Positions 26,611 to 35,785 of a stretch of DNA of 36,338 nucleotides are shown one piece after another. The stretch is from positions 1 to 36,338 of the forward strand of contig PAVT01000055.1 of the NCBI GenBank assembly GCA_002713165.1. The letters are read 5' to 3'. Within the stretch, counting starts at the first letter, position 1. Each line of letters begins with the position of its first letter. The notes below the pieces were generated by a model, which searched no databases, had not been told where the DNA came from, and saw only the letters and a program-made list of their open reading frames with translations. This stretch comes from Verrucomicrobiota bacterium. GTDB taxonomy: Bacteria; Bacteroidota; Bacteroidia; Flavobacteriales_E; Vicingaceae. The position numbers and the translations under genes were made by a program.

Positions 26611-28569
26611 ATGAACCAATTTCATTATAAAATGTACTGTGACAGCCTAGTCAAATATCATCGGCGCAAAACAAGAGCGGTTAAAGTGGGCACAAAAACC
26701 ATTGGCGGTGAGGCTCCAATTCTTCTGCAATCGATGACAACGGAAGATACGATGAACCTTCAAGGGACGTTGGAGCAATCCATTAGAATGATTGATGCAG
26801 GTTGTGAATTGGTACGAATTACCGCACCAAGCAAAAAGGAAGCAGAATATTTAGACGTTATTAAAGATGCCCTGAGATCCAAGGGGTATGACACCCCATT
26901 GGTTGCCGACATTCATTTTACTCCCAATGCTGCGGAAATTGCCGCCAGAATCGTTGAGAAAGTGAGGGTTAATCCGGGAAATTATGCTGACAAGAAAAAA
27001 TTTGAGGAATTAGAATATACCGATGAGTCCTACAAAGCTGAACTTGAACGCATAGAAGAAAAGTTTGCACCTTTGGTGAATATATGTAAAGAAGAAGATA
27101 TTGCGATGCGCATTGGCACAAACCATGGGTCTCTTTCAGATCGAATTCTTGGGAGATATGGTGATACACCCTTAGGAATGGTCGAATCTGCGATGGAGTT
27201 TATTAGAATTTGTCGCAAGAATGATTTTCACAACATTGTGCTTTCCATGAAGGCGAGCAATACCTTAGTGATGGTGCAGGCATACAGGTTGTTGGTAGAA
27301 CATATGATTAGGGAAGAAATGGATTATCCGCTTCACCTCGGTGTAACGGAAGCAGGAGATGGGGAGGATGGAAGAATTAAATCGGCTGTTGGAATTGGCA
27401 CATTGTTAGAAGATGGCTTGGGAGATACCATAAGGGTTTCTCTCACCGAAGAGCCCGAAGCAGAAATACCTGTTGCAAGAAAATTGGCACATCGTTATCG
27501 TGACAGAGTAGGCCACAATTCTATTCAAAAAATTGAGGATAATCCAATAGACCCTTACAATTACCAAAGACGTGAGTCAGGCACAGTTTTAAATATTGGC
27601 GGTAAGCATGTTCCAGTGGTTCTGGCTAATTTGTCAAAAGAGATTGAATTAAAGCCATCGAATTTTTTCCCTTTCGGCTACAACTACTCAGTGCCGCTTG
27701 ATAAATGGAACTTCCGAGAACAAGCGGTTGATTTTATCTACATTGGGCAACACCAGATTGATTTTGAAAAGCCCACAACCTTGGGGCTAATTCAAGACAT
27801 TAACACTTGGAAAGCATCTAAACACAGAGAGGGGTTTTATCCACTTCTGAATTTTGGTTCCAAGGAACATGAGGCTTTTGAAGAGGATGTACCTTTCTTT
27901 TTGAGCATAAAGGCATCTGAAATAATTGCAAATCAAAAGACACTTTCATACTTGAAAAACACGCCAAACCTAGTGTTAGTCTTAGAGACAGACAATGCGC
28001 ATGGTATGGCAGAACAACGAAGAGCTATTATAGATTTAATGTTGTTCATGGTGAGCTGTCCACTTGTGATCAAAAGGTCGTATCACCATCTTGATGAGGA
28101 GAGTTTTCAATTGTTCAGTTCAACAGATTTGGGGGGGTTGTTGATTGATGGCTTAGGAGACGGGATTTGGATAGATGCGAATGATTGTTGTAGCAAACAA
28201 CAACTTGTTTCTACAGCTTTTGGAATCCTTCAAGCGACGAGAACACGAATCTCAAAAACAGAGTATATATCTTGCCCTTCTTGTGGAAGAACTTTATTTG
28301 ACTTACAAGAAACGACAGCAAAAATTAGAAATGAAACCGCGCATTTAAAAGGGGTTAAAATTGGGATCATGGGTTGCATTGTAAATGGCCCTGGGGAAAT
28401 GGCAGATGCTGATTATGGCTATGTTGGGACAGGGCCTGGTAAAATTACCCTCTACAGAGAGAAAGAGGTGGTACGTCGAAATGTTCCAGAAAATGAGGCG
28501 GTTGAAGCACTTATTGATTTAATTAGAGAGCATGGAGATTGGATAGAAGCACCTGCACTTGAACATTAG
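26611..28569 (+). CDS. ispG: 4-hydroxy-3-methylbut-2-enyl diphosphate synthase, large (insert-containing) form
   Basis: VKVGTKTIGGEAPILLQSMTTEDTMN, KASNTLVMVQAYRLL, HLGVTEAGDGEDGRIKSAVGIGTLLEDGLGDTIRVSLTEEPEAEI, C-terminal CPSCGRTLFDLQ and GCIVNGPGEMADADYGYVG. Confidence 0.96.
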   Translation: MNQFHYKMYCDSLVKYHRRKTRAVKVGTKTIGGEAPILLQSMTTEDTMNLQGTLEQSIRMIDAGCELVRITAPSKKEAEYLDVIKDALRSKGYDTPLVADIHFTPNAAEIAARIVEKVRVNPGNYADKKKFEELEYTDESYKAELERIEEKFAPLVNICKEEDIAMRIGTNHGSLSDRILGRYGDTPLGMVESAMEFIRICRKNDFHNIVLSMKASNTLVMVQAYRLLVEHMIREEMDYPLHLGVTEAGDGEDGRIKSAVGIGTLLEDGLGDTIRVSLTEEPEAEIPVARKLAHRYRDRVGHNSIQKIEDNPIDPYNYQRRESGTVLNIGGKHVPVVLANLSKEIELKPSNFFPFGYNYSVPLDKWNFREQAVDFIYIGQHQIDFEKPTTLGLIQDINTWKASKHREGFYPLLNFGSKEHEAFEEDVPFFLSIKASEIIANQKTLSYLKNTPNLVLVLETDNAHGMAEQRRAIIDLMLFMVSCPLVIKRSYHHLDEESFQLFSSTDLGGLLIDGLGDGIWIDANDCCSKQQLVSTAFGILQATRTRISKTEYISCPSCGRTLFDLQETTAKIRNETAHLKGVKIGIMGCIVNGPGEMADADYGYVGTGPGKITLYREKEVVRRNVPENEAVEALIDLIREHGDWIEAPALEH

Positions 28570-28610
28570 TTTGCATTCAATTGATTATTTTCGAAACACA
28601 TTCCAAGCGC

Positions 28611-29459
28611 ATGAATAAACTTATCCTTCCCATTCTAATCGTATTTCTGATGTCTTGTGAAAGCAGACCTGATGAATTACAAGATGACACTAACAATGCA
28701 GCATCCAAGATCATTGAAAAAAATGATTCTGTCATCAATCAAATGTTATCCACCTTTAATCAGATTCAAGAAAACTTGAACGAGATCAAGAGAAGAGAAG
28801 GGTTGATTGAGATTCAATCCATTGACTCTGCCGATATTGTTGAGAGAGAGTTTACGATCAATGAAGACATCGAGAAAATCAGCCAATTAATGCATCAAAA
28901 CGAACGTTTGATTGAGCAGTTGAAAAATGAATTGTCAAGTTCAAACACCAAGATTGATCAGTTTAGGAAGTTGGTCGATAATCTTCAAAGCCGCCTAGAA
29001 GAGAAAAATCGAGAAATCGCAAGACTTAATGATGCCTTGGCGAAGAAGAATTTAAAGATTGATAAACTCTATTTTTCTGTGGACTCATTAAGAGACCTTA
29101 CACTCAATAAGGAACGGACAATACGCAAACAGATTGACGACATGAATGTGGCTTTCTATGCCTACGGGACCTTCAAGGAATTGAAAGATCAGAAAGTTTT
29201 GACGAAAGAAGGTGGGGTATTGGGAATTGGCGCCAAACAAGAACTAAAAGATGATTTTAATGAAACTTACTTTAGCCGCATTGACAAACGAGTTCAAAAG
29301 TCTTTTCTCATTTACTCCAAAAAAGCAGAATTGGCCACCACACACCCAAAAGAATCTTATCTGTTTATGGGTTCTGATGACCAAATTGACAGTCTAGTCA
29401 TTATTGACCCAGAGGAGTTTTGGCGTACTAGTGGATACCTAGTTATTGTGATTGATTAA
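28611..29459 (+). CDS. coiled-coil lipoprotein of unknown function
   Basis: Lipobox MNKLILPILIVFLMSCES; long heptad-rich region NERLIEQLKNELSSSNTKIDQFRKLVDNLQSRLEEKNREIARLNDALAKKNLKIDKL. Confidence 0.82.
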   Translation: MNKLILPILIVFLMSCESRPDELQDDTNNAASKIIEKNDSVINQMLSTFNQIQENLNEIKRREGLIEIQSIDSADIVEREFTINEDIEKISQLMHQNERLIEQLKNELSSSNTKIDQFRKLVDNLQSRLEEKNREIARLNDALAKKNLKIDKLYFSVDSLRDLTLNKERTIRKQIDDMNVAFYAYGTFKELKDQKVLTKEGGVLGIGAKQELKDDFNETYFSRIDKRVQKSFLIYSKKAELATTHPKESYLFMGSDDQIDSLVIIDPEEFWRTSGYLVIVID

Positions 29460-30648
29460 TTTCTTCTAGATTGCAAAGGGCAATGAATGCCATCAAACCC
29501 ATGCCGTGTTTTAAGGCTGACTCATCGATATTGAATTTAGGATGATGCACTGAATGCACGATTTCCTTTTCCTTGTTGCCAACTCCTAAGCGATAAAAAC
29601 ACACTTTAGATCGTTGTGAGAAATAAGCAAAATCTTCAGCTGTCATTCTCAAATCCAACTCTTTGACATTTTGGCTACCTAAATAAATTTCCGCTGCTGC
29701 TTTGCTGCAGGCTGTGGCAATGGTGTCGTTGACGAGGAAAGGGTATCCCTTTATGATATTTACGTCACATTCCCCTCCATGCGCCTCTGCGATCTTTTGG
29801 GCGATTTGTTGAATTTTTTGATGGTACAGTGAACGGCATTCTTCATCCATAGTCCGCAAAGTTCCTTCAAGAGTGACTGTGTCAGGAATCACATTGGTGG
29901 CTCCTTCTCCTTGAATTTTGCCAAAGGAGAGCACAGTAGGAATTGTTGGAGGTGCTATTCGGCTGCTCAATTGTTGCAATTCTACTACTATGTTGGCTGC
30001 AATCACAATGGGGTCTATATTTCTGTGGGGCAAAGCGGCATGTCCTCCTTTGCCTTTGACCGTAAGGTATATTTCATCTGCCGAGGCCATGTACATTCCG
30101 GATTTGAATCCGACCAATCCCACTTCATATTCAGGATAAACATGTTGTGCAATAACACGCTCAGGCTGGTATTTATCTAGCAGTCCCTCTTCGATCATCA
30201 GAGATGCTCCACCGGGCAATTTTTCCTCGCCTGCTTGAAAGATAAAGACCAATTTGCCCGCCCAACTGTCTTTTAATTCATGTAAAATTTTAATGGCACC
30301 CATTAAGCATGCAGCATGCACATCATGTCCACAGGCATGCATTTTATTTTCGGTGCGAGAGGCATAAGGTACTTGATTTTGTTCTTGTATTGGAAGCGCA
30401 TCCAAATCAGCACGTAGCCCTATGGTAGCGCCCTCATACTTTCCCTCTAAAATAACTGTAAAACCAGTCTTCACCCATCGCTGGTCAATTTCTATGCCCC
30501 ATTTTTTGAGCATAGAAATGAGATAGTCAGCGGTTTCATATTCTTGAAAAGACAGCTCAGGGTGCTCATGAAGATGATGTCGAATGCTTTGAATTTCATC
30601 GAATAAGGCATCAGACAGTTGCTTAACTTTTTGAATTGTATCTTTCAT
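29443..30648 (-). CDS. M20 family metallohydrolase (hippurate hydrolase/IAA-amino acid hydrolase-like)
   Basis: RHHLHEHPELSFQEYET, GLRADLDALPIQEQN, MHACGHDVHAACLMGA, FQAGEEKLPGGASLMIEEG, MTAEDFAYFSQ. Confidence 0.95.
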   Translation of the reverse strand: MKDTIQKVKQLSDALFDEIQSIRHHLHEHPELSFQEYETADYLISMLKKWGIEIDQRWVKTGFTVILEGKYEGATIGLRADLDALPIQEQNQVPYASRTENKMHACGHDVHAACLMGAIKILHELKDSWAGKLVFIFQAGEEKLPGGASLMIEEGLLDKYQPERVIAQHVYPEYEVGLVGFKSGMYMASADEIYLTVKGKGGHAALPHRNIDPIVIAANIVVELQQLSSRIAPPTIPTVLSFGKIQGEGATNVIPDTVTLEGTLRTMDEECRSLYHQKIQQIAQKIAEAHGGECDVNIIKGYPFLVNDTIATACSKAAAEIYLGSQNVKELDLRMTAEDFAYFSQRSKVCFYRLGVGNKEKEIVHSVHHPKFNIDESALKHGMGLMAFIALCNLEEINQSQ

Positions 30649-31023
30649 CTATTTGGAAAAGAAAATCATTTTAATAGCCGCAATCAACAAGATAAATCCA
30701 AAGATCTTTTTCATCAATATTTCATTAATGTAGGTAATTGATAATTTAGATCCGAGATACCCACCAATGACAAAGGCAACAGCAATGACGGCTGCGTATT
30801 TGATATTTAAGGCGCCGGCTTTATAATAGTTCATGGCTGCCAAAATTCCAATGGGGGGTAACATGAGCGCTAAACTAGTTCCTTGAGCCGTATGTTGGCT
30901 AACGCCCAAAAAGTACACAAGAGCAGGTACGATAATGATGCCACCTCCGACTCCAATAAGTCCACTGAGTATTCCGGCAAATATTCCGATTAAAAGCAAG
31001 ATAACCAATGTCGTTATACTCAT
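30649..31023 (-). CDS. TauE/SafE (TSUP) family protein, single-repeat half-size form
   Basis: GILSGLIGVGGGIIIVPALVYFLGVSQHTAQGTSLALMLPPIGILAAMNYYKAGALN: one copy of the TSUP repeat with complete start and stop, 124 aa. Confidence 0.88.
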   Translation of the reverse strand: MSITTLVILLLIGIFAGILSGLIGVGGGIIIVPALVYFLGVSQHTAQGTSLALMLPPIGILAAMNYYKAGALNIKYAAVIAVAFVIGGYLGSKLSITYINEILMKKIFGFILLIAAIKMIFFSK

Positions 31024-31035
31024 GATTCAGCTGAT

Positions 31036-34000
31036 TTAAATGTCTAAACTTAAAGAAAAGATAAATTGACTCTCCTTGCTTATATCTCCATTTTCAATAC
31101 CCCATGCCCAATCTGCCCTCATAAAATAACCAAGCAAAACAGACCTTAGCCCGAAGCCAACTCCCCCAACAATCGGATCGTTGATGTTTTCATAGGTTAC
31201 AGTAATTGGAGGAGTAAAGCGGGTCTCATTGTTGAGTGGATTGTCATCTGCAAATGGCGAAGAACCTTCCCAAGCCGTTCCAATGTCTCCAAAACCTATC
31301 AATTGAAAATTCTTTACAAATTCAGATTGAATTGGTCGATTGATAAAATATGAGAATACAGGTAATCTGAGTTCATTGTTCATTACTGCAAAGCGACTTC
31401 CATTGCGCACATTCTGCAGAAAACCTCGCATGTTTGAAGCCAGGGCCTGAAAACCATAATTCTGTGTTTGATCAATTGGGGTGGACTCATCAAAAATGTC
31501 TGATTTCCACCACTCATCAACACCACCTAAGTAATAAATTAGTGGGTTGGAGCCAAAAGACGCACTTGCTGCAAATCGACAAACAAAAATAAATTCTCTG
31601 TGAATTTTTTGATAGTGCCTAAAGTCAAGGCCAATGACTGTAAAATCAGAAGCGTTGGTGTTTTCTTGCTCACTGTAAATCATCTGGAACTGTTCAGCAA
31701 AAAATTTATAGCGCGTTCCATTCTTGATATTCAATGCAATTTTTCTTGTGTTGTCAAAGACATAAGAAATTTTGGCAGATACCCAATATTGATCGATGAT
31801 TTCAGCTTGCAAATTAAATTGACTGCTTGATAGAGGCACGATTTTATCGTTTCTGAGACTGGCAACTCCTCTTAAGCTTGTCACTTCACTAAAAGGCCAA
31901 ATAAGGTCTACAGAGCCCCTGAGTGTTTTGATGTCATATGGTGGGTTTATATTGTCTTGAGCGTTTCCGTTAAAGATAAATGTGTTGTCTGTCACTCGTT
32001 GTCTTGTTCTAGAAACGGTATATGCCTTGTCTAATCTGTGAGTTAGATTTTGATAAGTCATTGAATATTCAATCAAATCACCCGAATAACGGTATCCTCC
32101 GTAAATTCTGTGATTCTCCATTAGATCTACTATGCCCATTTTGCTGTTGACACCAACACCAGGGTTGATGTATGGACCTCCATTAAATATTTGATATTGA
32201 CCGTTGATGAAATTGTTGTTTAACTGCAAAATGCTGTTGTCAGGACTAAAATTTAAACGGTAAATTCTCTGCGTAGGAAAATCTAAGTCATCAGCTGATA
32301 CTTCTTTGACTTCACTTTTTGGTGAAACTTTGGCAACTGCTTTTTTGCTCGAAGAAAATTGATAATCATTGATGTCCATCTCTTTCTCTACATAAGAAAA
32401 TGCATCAAATATTTTTACTTTTAATGCTTTTTCTTTGAGCAATTCTTCAAAAACTTCATCTTGTTTTTGATTAGATTTTGGACCCGTAGATTCCTCAAAA
32501 GTTTTATTCAAATCTTTGGTGAGAAGTGCATATTTCCCATCAATAAAATGAATCTGATTAATGAAATGATTAGCGTTAGATTGCTGATGTAGTATGTTAC
32601 GATTGTAAATTCCTTCTGTTTCAGTCTTGTAGAAGTAATCATAATGTATGGTGGTGTCAATTCTGCTAATGGAGCTGTCATATATTGCTGATTTACGAAT
32701 ACTTTTAGCTTGATGATCCTCCAAATAATACAAGGTTCCCCCAGAAACAATTGGATTTCGCTCATCCTTCAAAGCAGTATTGGTCACAGACATTATTCTA
32801 TCCGCTTTTCTATCCAAGTGGTATACAAATACATCCTTTTCATGTTTGAATTCATTCTCTTCATGAAACAAGTTAAGGCTGTCATTGTCTCTGTTAGAGA
32901 TGAAATAAATTCTTTTTCCATCAGGGTCAAAAACCGGTTCCAAGTCATCGTAGATATCATTGGTCAGGTTCTGTTGAGTATTTCCAAGAATATTGTAGAG
33001 GAATAGATCAGATCGGCCTTCGTTGATGCCAGAAAAAATGAATGTTTTTCCATCTGGATGAAAGTTGTAATCAAGCACCTTTTCCATTTTAAATATTGGT
33101 TTGCCATTAAGGCTTCTATTCTCAAGATTGTATGAAAAGAAGTAGATGTCTCCTTTTTTCTCGGTAATGAAGGTGAGGCTGCGGCCACTTGGGTGCCATT
33201 TGACAATTGGGAAAGAGTAGTCTTGAATGCGTTCTAGTTTTCTTTCCCCTTTGTAAATTTTTATCCGTTTGTTGTTCAAGCGATCGTAAAGATATATTTT
33301 GTACTTGCCCAATTGATTTGTTGAATAAGCATAAAAACGACCAGATGAGTCAGAAGAAAAATTTTGATACCTCCTGTTCTCTTTGATCTTAATATCAAGA
33401 GATTCGCCTAAAGCGTTACTTGGTAAATTTTCATCTTCATTGAATTCTCTTTGAGCATTTAGAAACCAATCTTTATAGAGATCTTCGAGAGGAGCACCCA
33501 AGATCAATGCGAATCCATCATTAATTTCTCTGCTCACTTTCGTCATGTAAAGAATATTGGAAATTACATGTTTACCAAATGTTTCGTCAATGTATTTCCA
33601 CAGGCCATGTCCTGCGACAAGAGCTTCTTCGTTAGAAAGGGCATTAAATTTTTGAAAATTATTACTGAGTATACCATCCTTCAATTGAGCATGTATTCTA
33701 GGGTTGTTAGGGTCTGTGAGGTAAGATATAAGCCCATTTAGATACCATTCTGGCAGGTTTAGAAGCGCAGAATTTCTCAACACTTCCTTCCAGTTTCCTC
33801 CATATAACATTTGGTAAATCAGCACTTTTAATAAACCAGCATCAATTTGTTGTTCAAAGGTGCCATAATCCCCATCAAAATAGATAAACACCTTGGATCC
33901 AACAATACGTGTTACACCACCGATGTTAGAGCCTTCAGTAGTTGATAATCCAATGTTGCTTTGACGAAAGTGGGATTGCTTGTTGTAAATGATGAATTGC

Positions 34001-34287
34001 ACACGCTCATCCAAGTAATAATCTAAAAACTTTTCTAATTCTGGTATTTTTGCATTGACGTATTTCGCTGTGTGTTCTGCCAAGGATTTGCCACCTGTGT
34101 AAAAATAAGTCTCAAATCGATCAAAACGGTAGAATTGCCAATAAAAATCATCGTATTGCACGCGATTTTGCCCAAACGTTGTTTGACTTCCATTGTAGAA
34201 TTGTGCCTTCGTATGTTCAGGATTTAATCCTAAACAGAAAAGCAAAGCCAACGAAAATATGCGAAAATGGATTTTATTCCAGCGCAT
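31036..34287 (-). CDS. large TolB-like outer-membrane protein: degenerate peptidase-MA-like N terminus, WD40/TolB-like beta-propeller, C-terminal beta-barrel
   Basis: Signal peptide from MRWNKIHFRIFSLALLFCLG; propeller repeats FPIVKWHPSGRSLTFITEKKGDIYFFS, FHPDGKTFIFSGINEGRSDLFLYN, DLEPVFDPDGKRIYFISNRDNDSLNLF; barrel-like C terminus ending ...WAWGIENGDISKESQFIFSLSLDI. Confidence 0.8.
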   Translation of the reverse strand: MRWNKIHFRIFSLALLFCLGLNPEHTKAQFYNGSQTTFGQNRVQYDDFYWQFYRFDRFETYFYTGGKSLAEHTAKYVNAKIPELEKFLDYYLDERVQFIIYNKQSHFRQSNIGLSTTEGSNIGGVTRIVGSKVFIYFDGDYGTFEQQIDAGLLKVLIYQMLYGGNWKEVLRNSALLNLPEWYLNGLISYLTDPNNPRIHAQLKDGILSNNFQKFNALSNEEALVAGHGLWKYIDETFGKHVISNILYMTKVSREINDGFALILGAPLEDLYKDWFLNAQREFNEDENLPSNALGESLDIKIKENRRYQNFSSDSSGRFYAYSTNQLGKYKIYLYDRLNNKRIKIYKGERKLERIQDYSFPIVKWHPSGRSLTFITEKKGDIYFFSYNLENRSLNGKPIFKMEKVLDYNFHPDGKTFIFSGINEGRSDLFLYNILGNTQQNLTNDIYDDLEPVFDPDGKRIYFISNRDNDSLNLFHEENEFKHEKDVFVYHLDRKADRIMSVTNTALKDERNPIVSGGTLYYLEDHQAKSIRKSAIYDSSISRIDTTIHYDYFYKTETEGIYNRNILHQQSNANHFINQIHFIDGKYALLTKDLNKTFEESTGPKSNQKQDEVFEELLKEKALKVKIFDAFSYVEKEMDINDYQFSSSKKAVAKVSPKSEVKEVSADDLDFPTQRIYRLNFSPDNSILQLNNNFINGQYQIFNGGPYINPGVGVNSKMGIVDLMENHRIYGGYRYSGDLIEYSMTYQNLTHRLDKAYTVSRTRQRVTDNTFIFNGNAQDNINPPYDIKTLRGSVDLIWPFSEVTSLRGVASLRNDKIVPLSSSQFNLQAEIIDQYWVSAKISYVFDNTRKIALNIKNGTRYKFFAEQFQMIYSEQENTNASDFTVIGLDFRHYQKIHREFIFVCRFAASASFGSNPLIYYLGGVDEWWKSDIFDESTPIDQTQNYGFQALASNMRGFLQNVRNGSRFAVMNNELRLPVFSYFINRPIQSEFVKNFQLIGFGDIGTAWEGSSPFADDNPLNNETRFTPPITVTYENINDPIVGGVGFGLRSVLLGYFMRADWAWGIENGDISKESQFIFSLSLDI

Positions 34288-34351
34288 GAAATTGATTAAA
34301 AAGGTCAATAAAATTAAGCATTTAAAGCCTTAGACTTACTTTTACATTCCT

Positions 34352-34987
34352 ATGATACATGTCGAAAAATTTACGTTCAATCCTTTTCAAGAGAACACCT
34401 ACATTCTTTACGATCAATCTAAAGAATGCGTGATCATTGATCCAGGATGTTTTGATAAAAATGAAGAACAGTTAGTCAGTGACTTTGTTGCTCTAAATGA
34501 ATTGAAGGTAGTTAAATTGTTCAATACCCATGCACACATCGATCATATTTTAGGCAATGCATTCGTAAAGGCAAGGTATGGTGTTGATTTGTATGGATAT
34601 TCTAGCGAATTCCCTATGTTAGATTTAGCCAACCGATCCGCTAAAATGTATCAAATCCCATACACAGAAAGCCCTCCAATTGATGTTACCAAGAAGGAAG
34701 GGGATAAATTTAGTTTTGGGAACTCTACTTTAGAAATTATATATGTACCGGGTCATGCGCCTGATCATTTGGTGTTGTTTCATCCGCAGCAAAAACTATT
34801 GATTGGAGGAGATGTCCTTTTCAATGGAAGCATTGGGCGTACCGACTTGCCAGGTGGGGAGCACGATCTCTTGATAAAGAACACTCAAGAAAAGATATTT
34901 ACCCTTCCAGATGAAACCATTGTTTATTCGGGCCATGGGCCTGAAACCAAGGTCGGAATAGAGCGAAGGACGAACCCTTTCTTTTAA
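34352..34987 (+). CDS. MBL-fold metallo-hydrolase (glyoxalase II-like)
   Basis: LFNTHAHIDHILGNAF (HxHxDH), VPGHAPDHLVLFHPQQKLLIGGDVLFNGSIGRTDLPGG, YSGHGPETKVGIERRTNPF. Confidence 0.93.
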   Translation: MIHVEKFTFNPFQENTYILYDQSKECVIIDPGCFDKNEEQLVSDFVALNELKVVKLFNTHAHIDHILGNAFVKARYGVDLYGYSSEFPMLDLANRSAKMYQIPYTESPPIDVTKKEGDKFSFGNSTLEIIYVPGHAPDHLVLFHPQQKLLIGGDVLFNGSIGRTDLPGGEHDLLIKNTQEKIFTLPDETIVYSGHGPETKVGIERRTNPFF

Positions 34988-35785
34988 TTATTGCGTGGCA
35001 GGTCCGTTATATATGGGGGCGTTGCAATTGAAAGGGTCCTTTCGAAGAAACATCAATTTAAATCCCATCAAGACAGGAAAAGTGTCTCCATTGAAGAAAT
35101 TAAATGGAGGGAATAAGTCATCTGTAGGATAGGCGTTGACAAAAGGTATTTCAATGTGAGGAACGAACAACACTTGTTCAGTTAATCGCAACCCAATTCC
35201 GGCTTGAAAATGCAATTGCACGTGCAATTCAGAGGGGAATTTTTCAGTTGATTTATCTACTGGATACATTCCTTTTCTCTCGTATTTAGAGGAAAGTAAA
35301 TAATTCACATTTGTACCCAATCCGAGGTTCAAAAAGCTCATCTTTCCAAGTTGCTTTACATGAACAGCCCTAAAACTCGCTGCAATCGTTTGCATGCTAA
35401 AATTGTTTGTAGATGTGAAGTTTAGTTCGGTGAGGTCGGGTAATAAAAGCTCACCATCATGTTCAACATTTCCATCAAATCTTCTGTATGAAATTCCGCC
35501 TTCTACATAGTGCACTAATAGTGGATTTTCGAACGATTGAAACCATCCAAGCTCTATTCCATACCTCAATTGTCCAAGCTCGTTGAGACGATACTGATAC
35601 AGGGTGTCATTGAAGTTAAGGTTATTTTTTGTTTCTGGTCCGTAAGAATAAGTCAACAGTGGACTAAGGTAAAATCCGCCATTTTTAAATTCTCTATTCA
35701 GAGGAAAAATGTCTTTTGTCAATTGGGCATGTGCACCAATCGAAATCAAAAATAAAATAAGATATGCTGTACAAGATTTAGGCAT
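34988..35785 (-). CDS. predicted outer-membrane beta-barrel protein
   Basis: Signal peptide MPKSCTAYLILFLISIGAHAQ; alternating aromatic/polar strands (GGFYLSPLLTYSYGPE, LRYGIELGWFQSF, VLMGFKLMFL). Confidence 0.65.
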   Translation of the reverse strand: MPKSCTAYLILFLISIGAHAQLTKDIFPLNREFKNGGFYLSPLLTYSYGPETKNNLNFNDTLYQYRLNELGQLRYGIELGWFQSFENPLLVHYVEGGISYRRFDGNVEHDGELLLPDLTELNFTSTNNFSMQTIAASFRAVHVKQLGKMSFLNLGLGTNVNYLLSSKYERKGMYPVDKSTEKFPSELHVQLHFQAGIGLRLTEQVLFVPHIEIPFVNAYPTDDLFPPFNFFNGDTFPVLMGFKLMFLRKDPFNCNAPIYNGPATQ

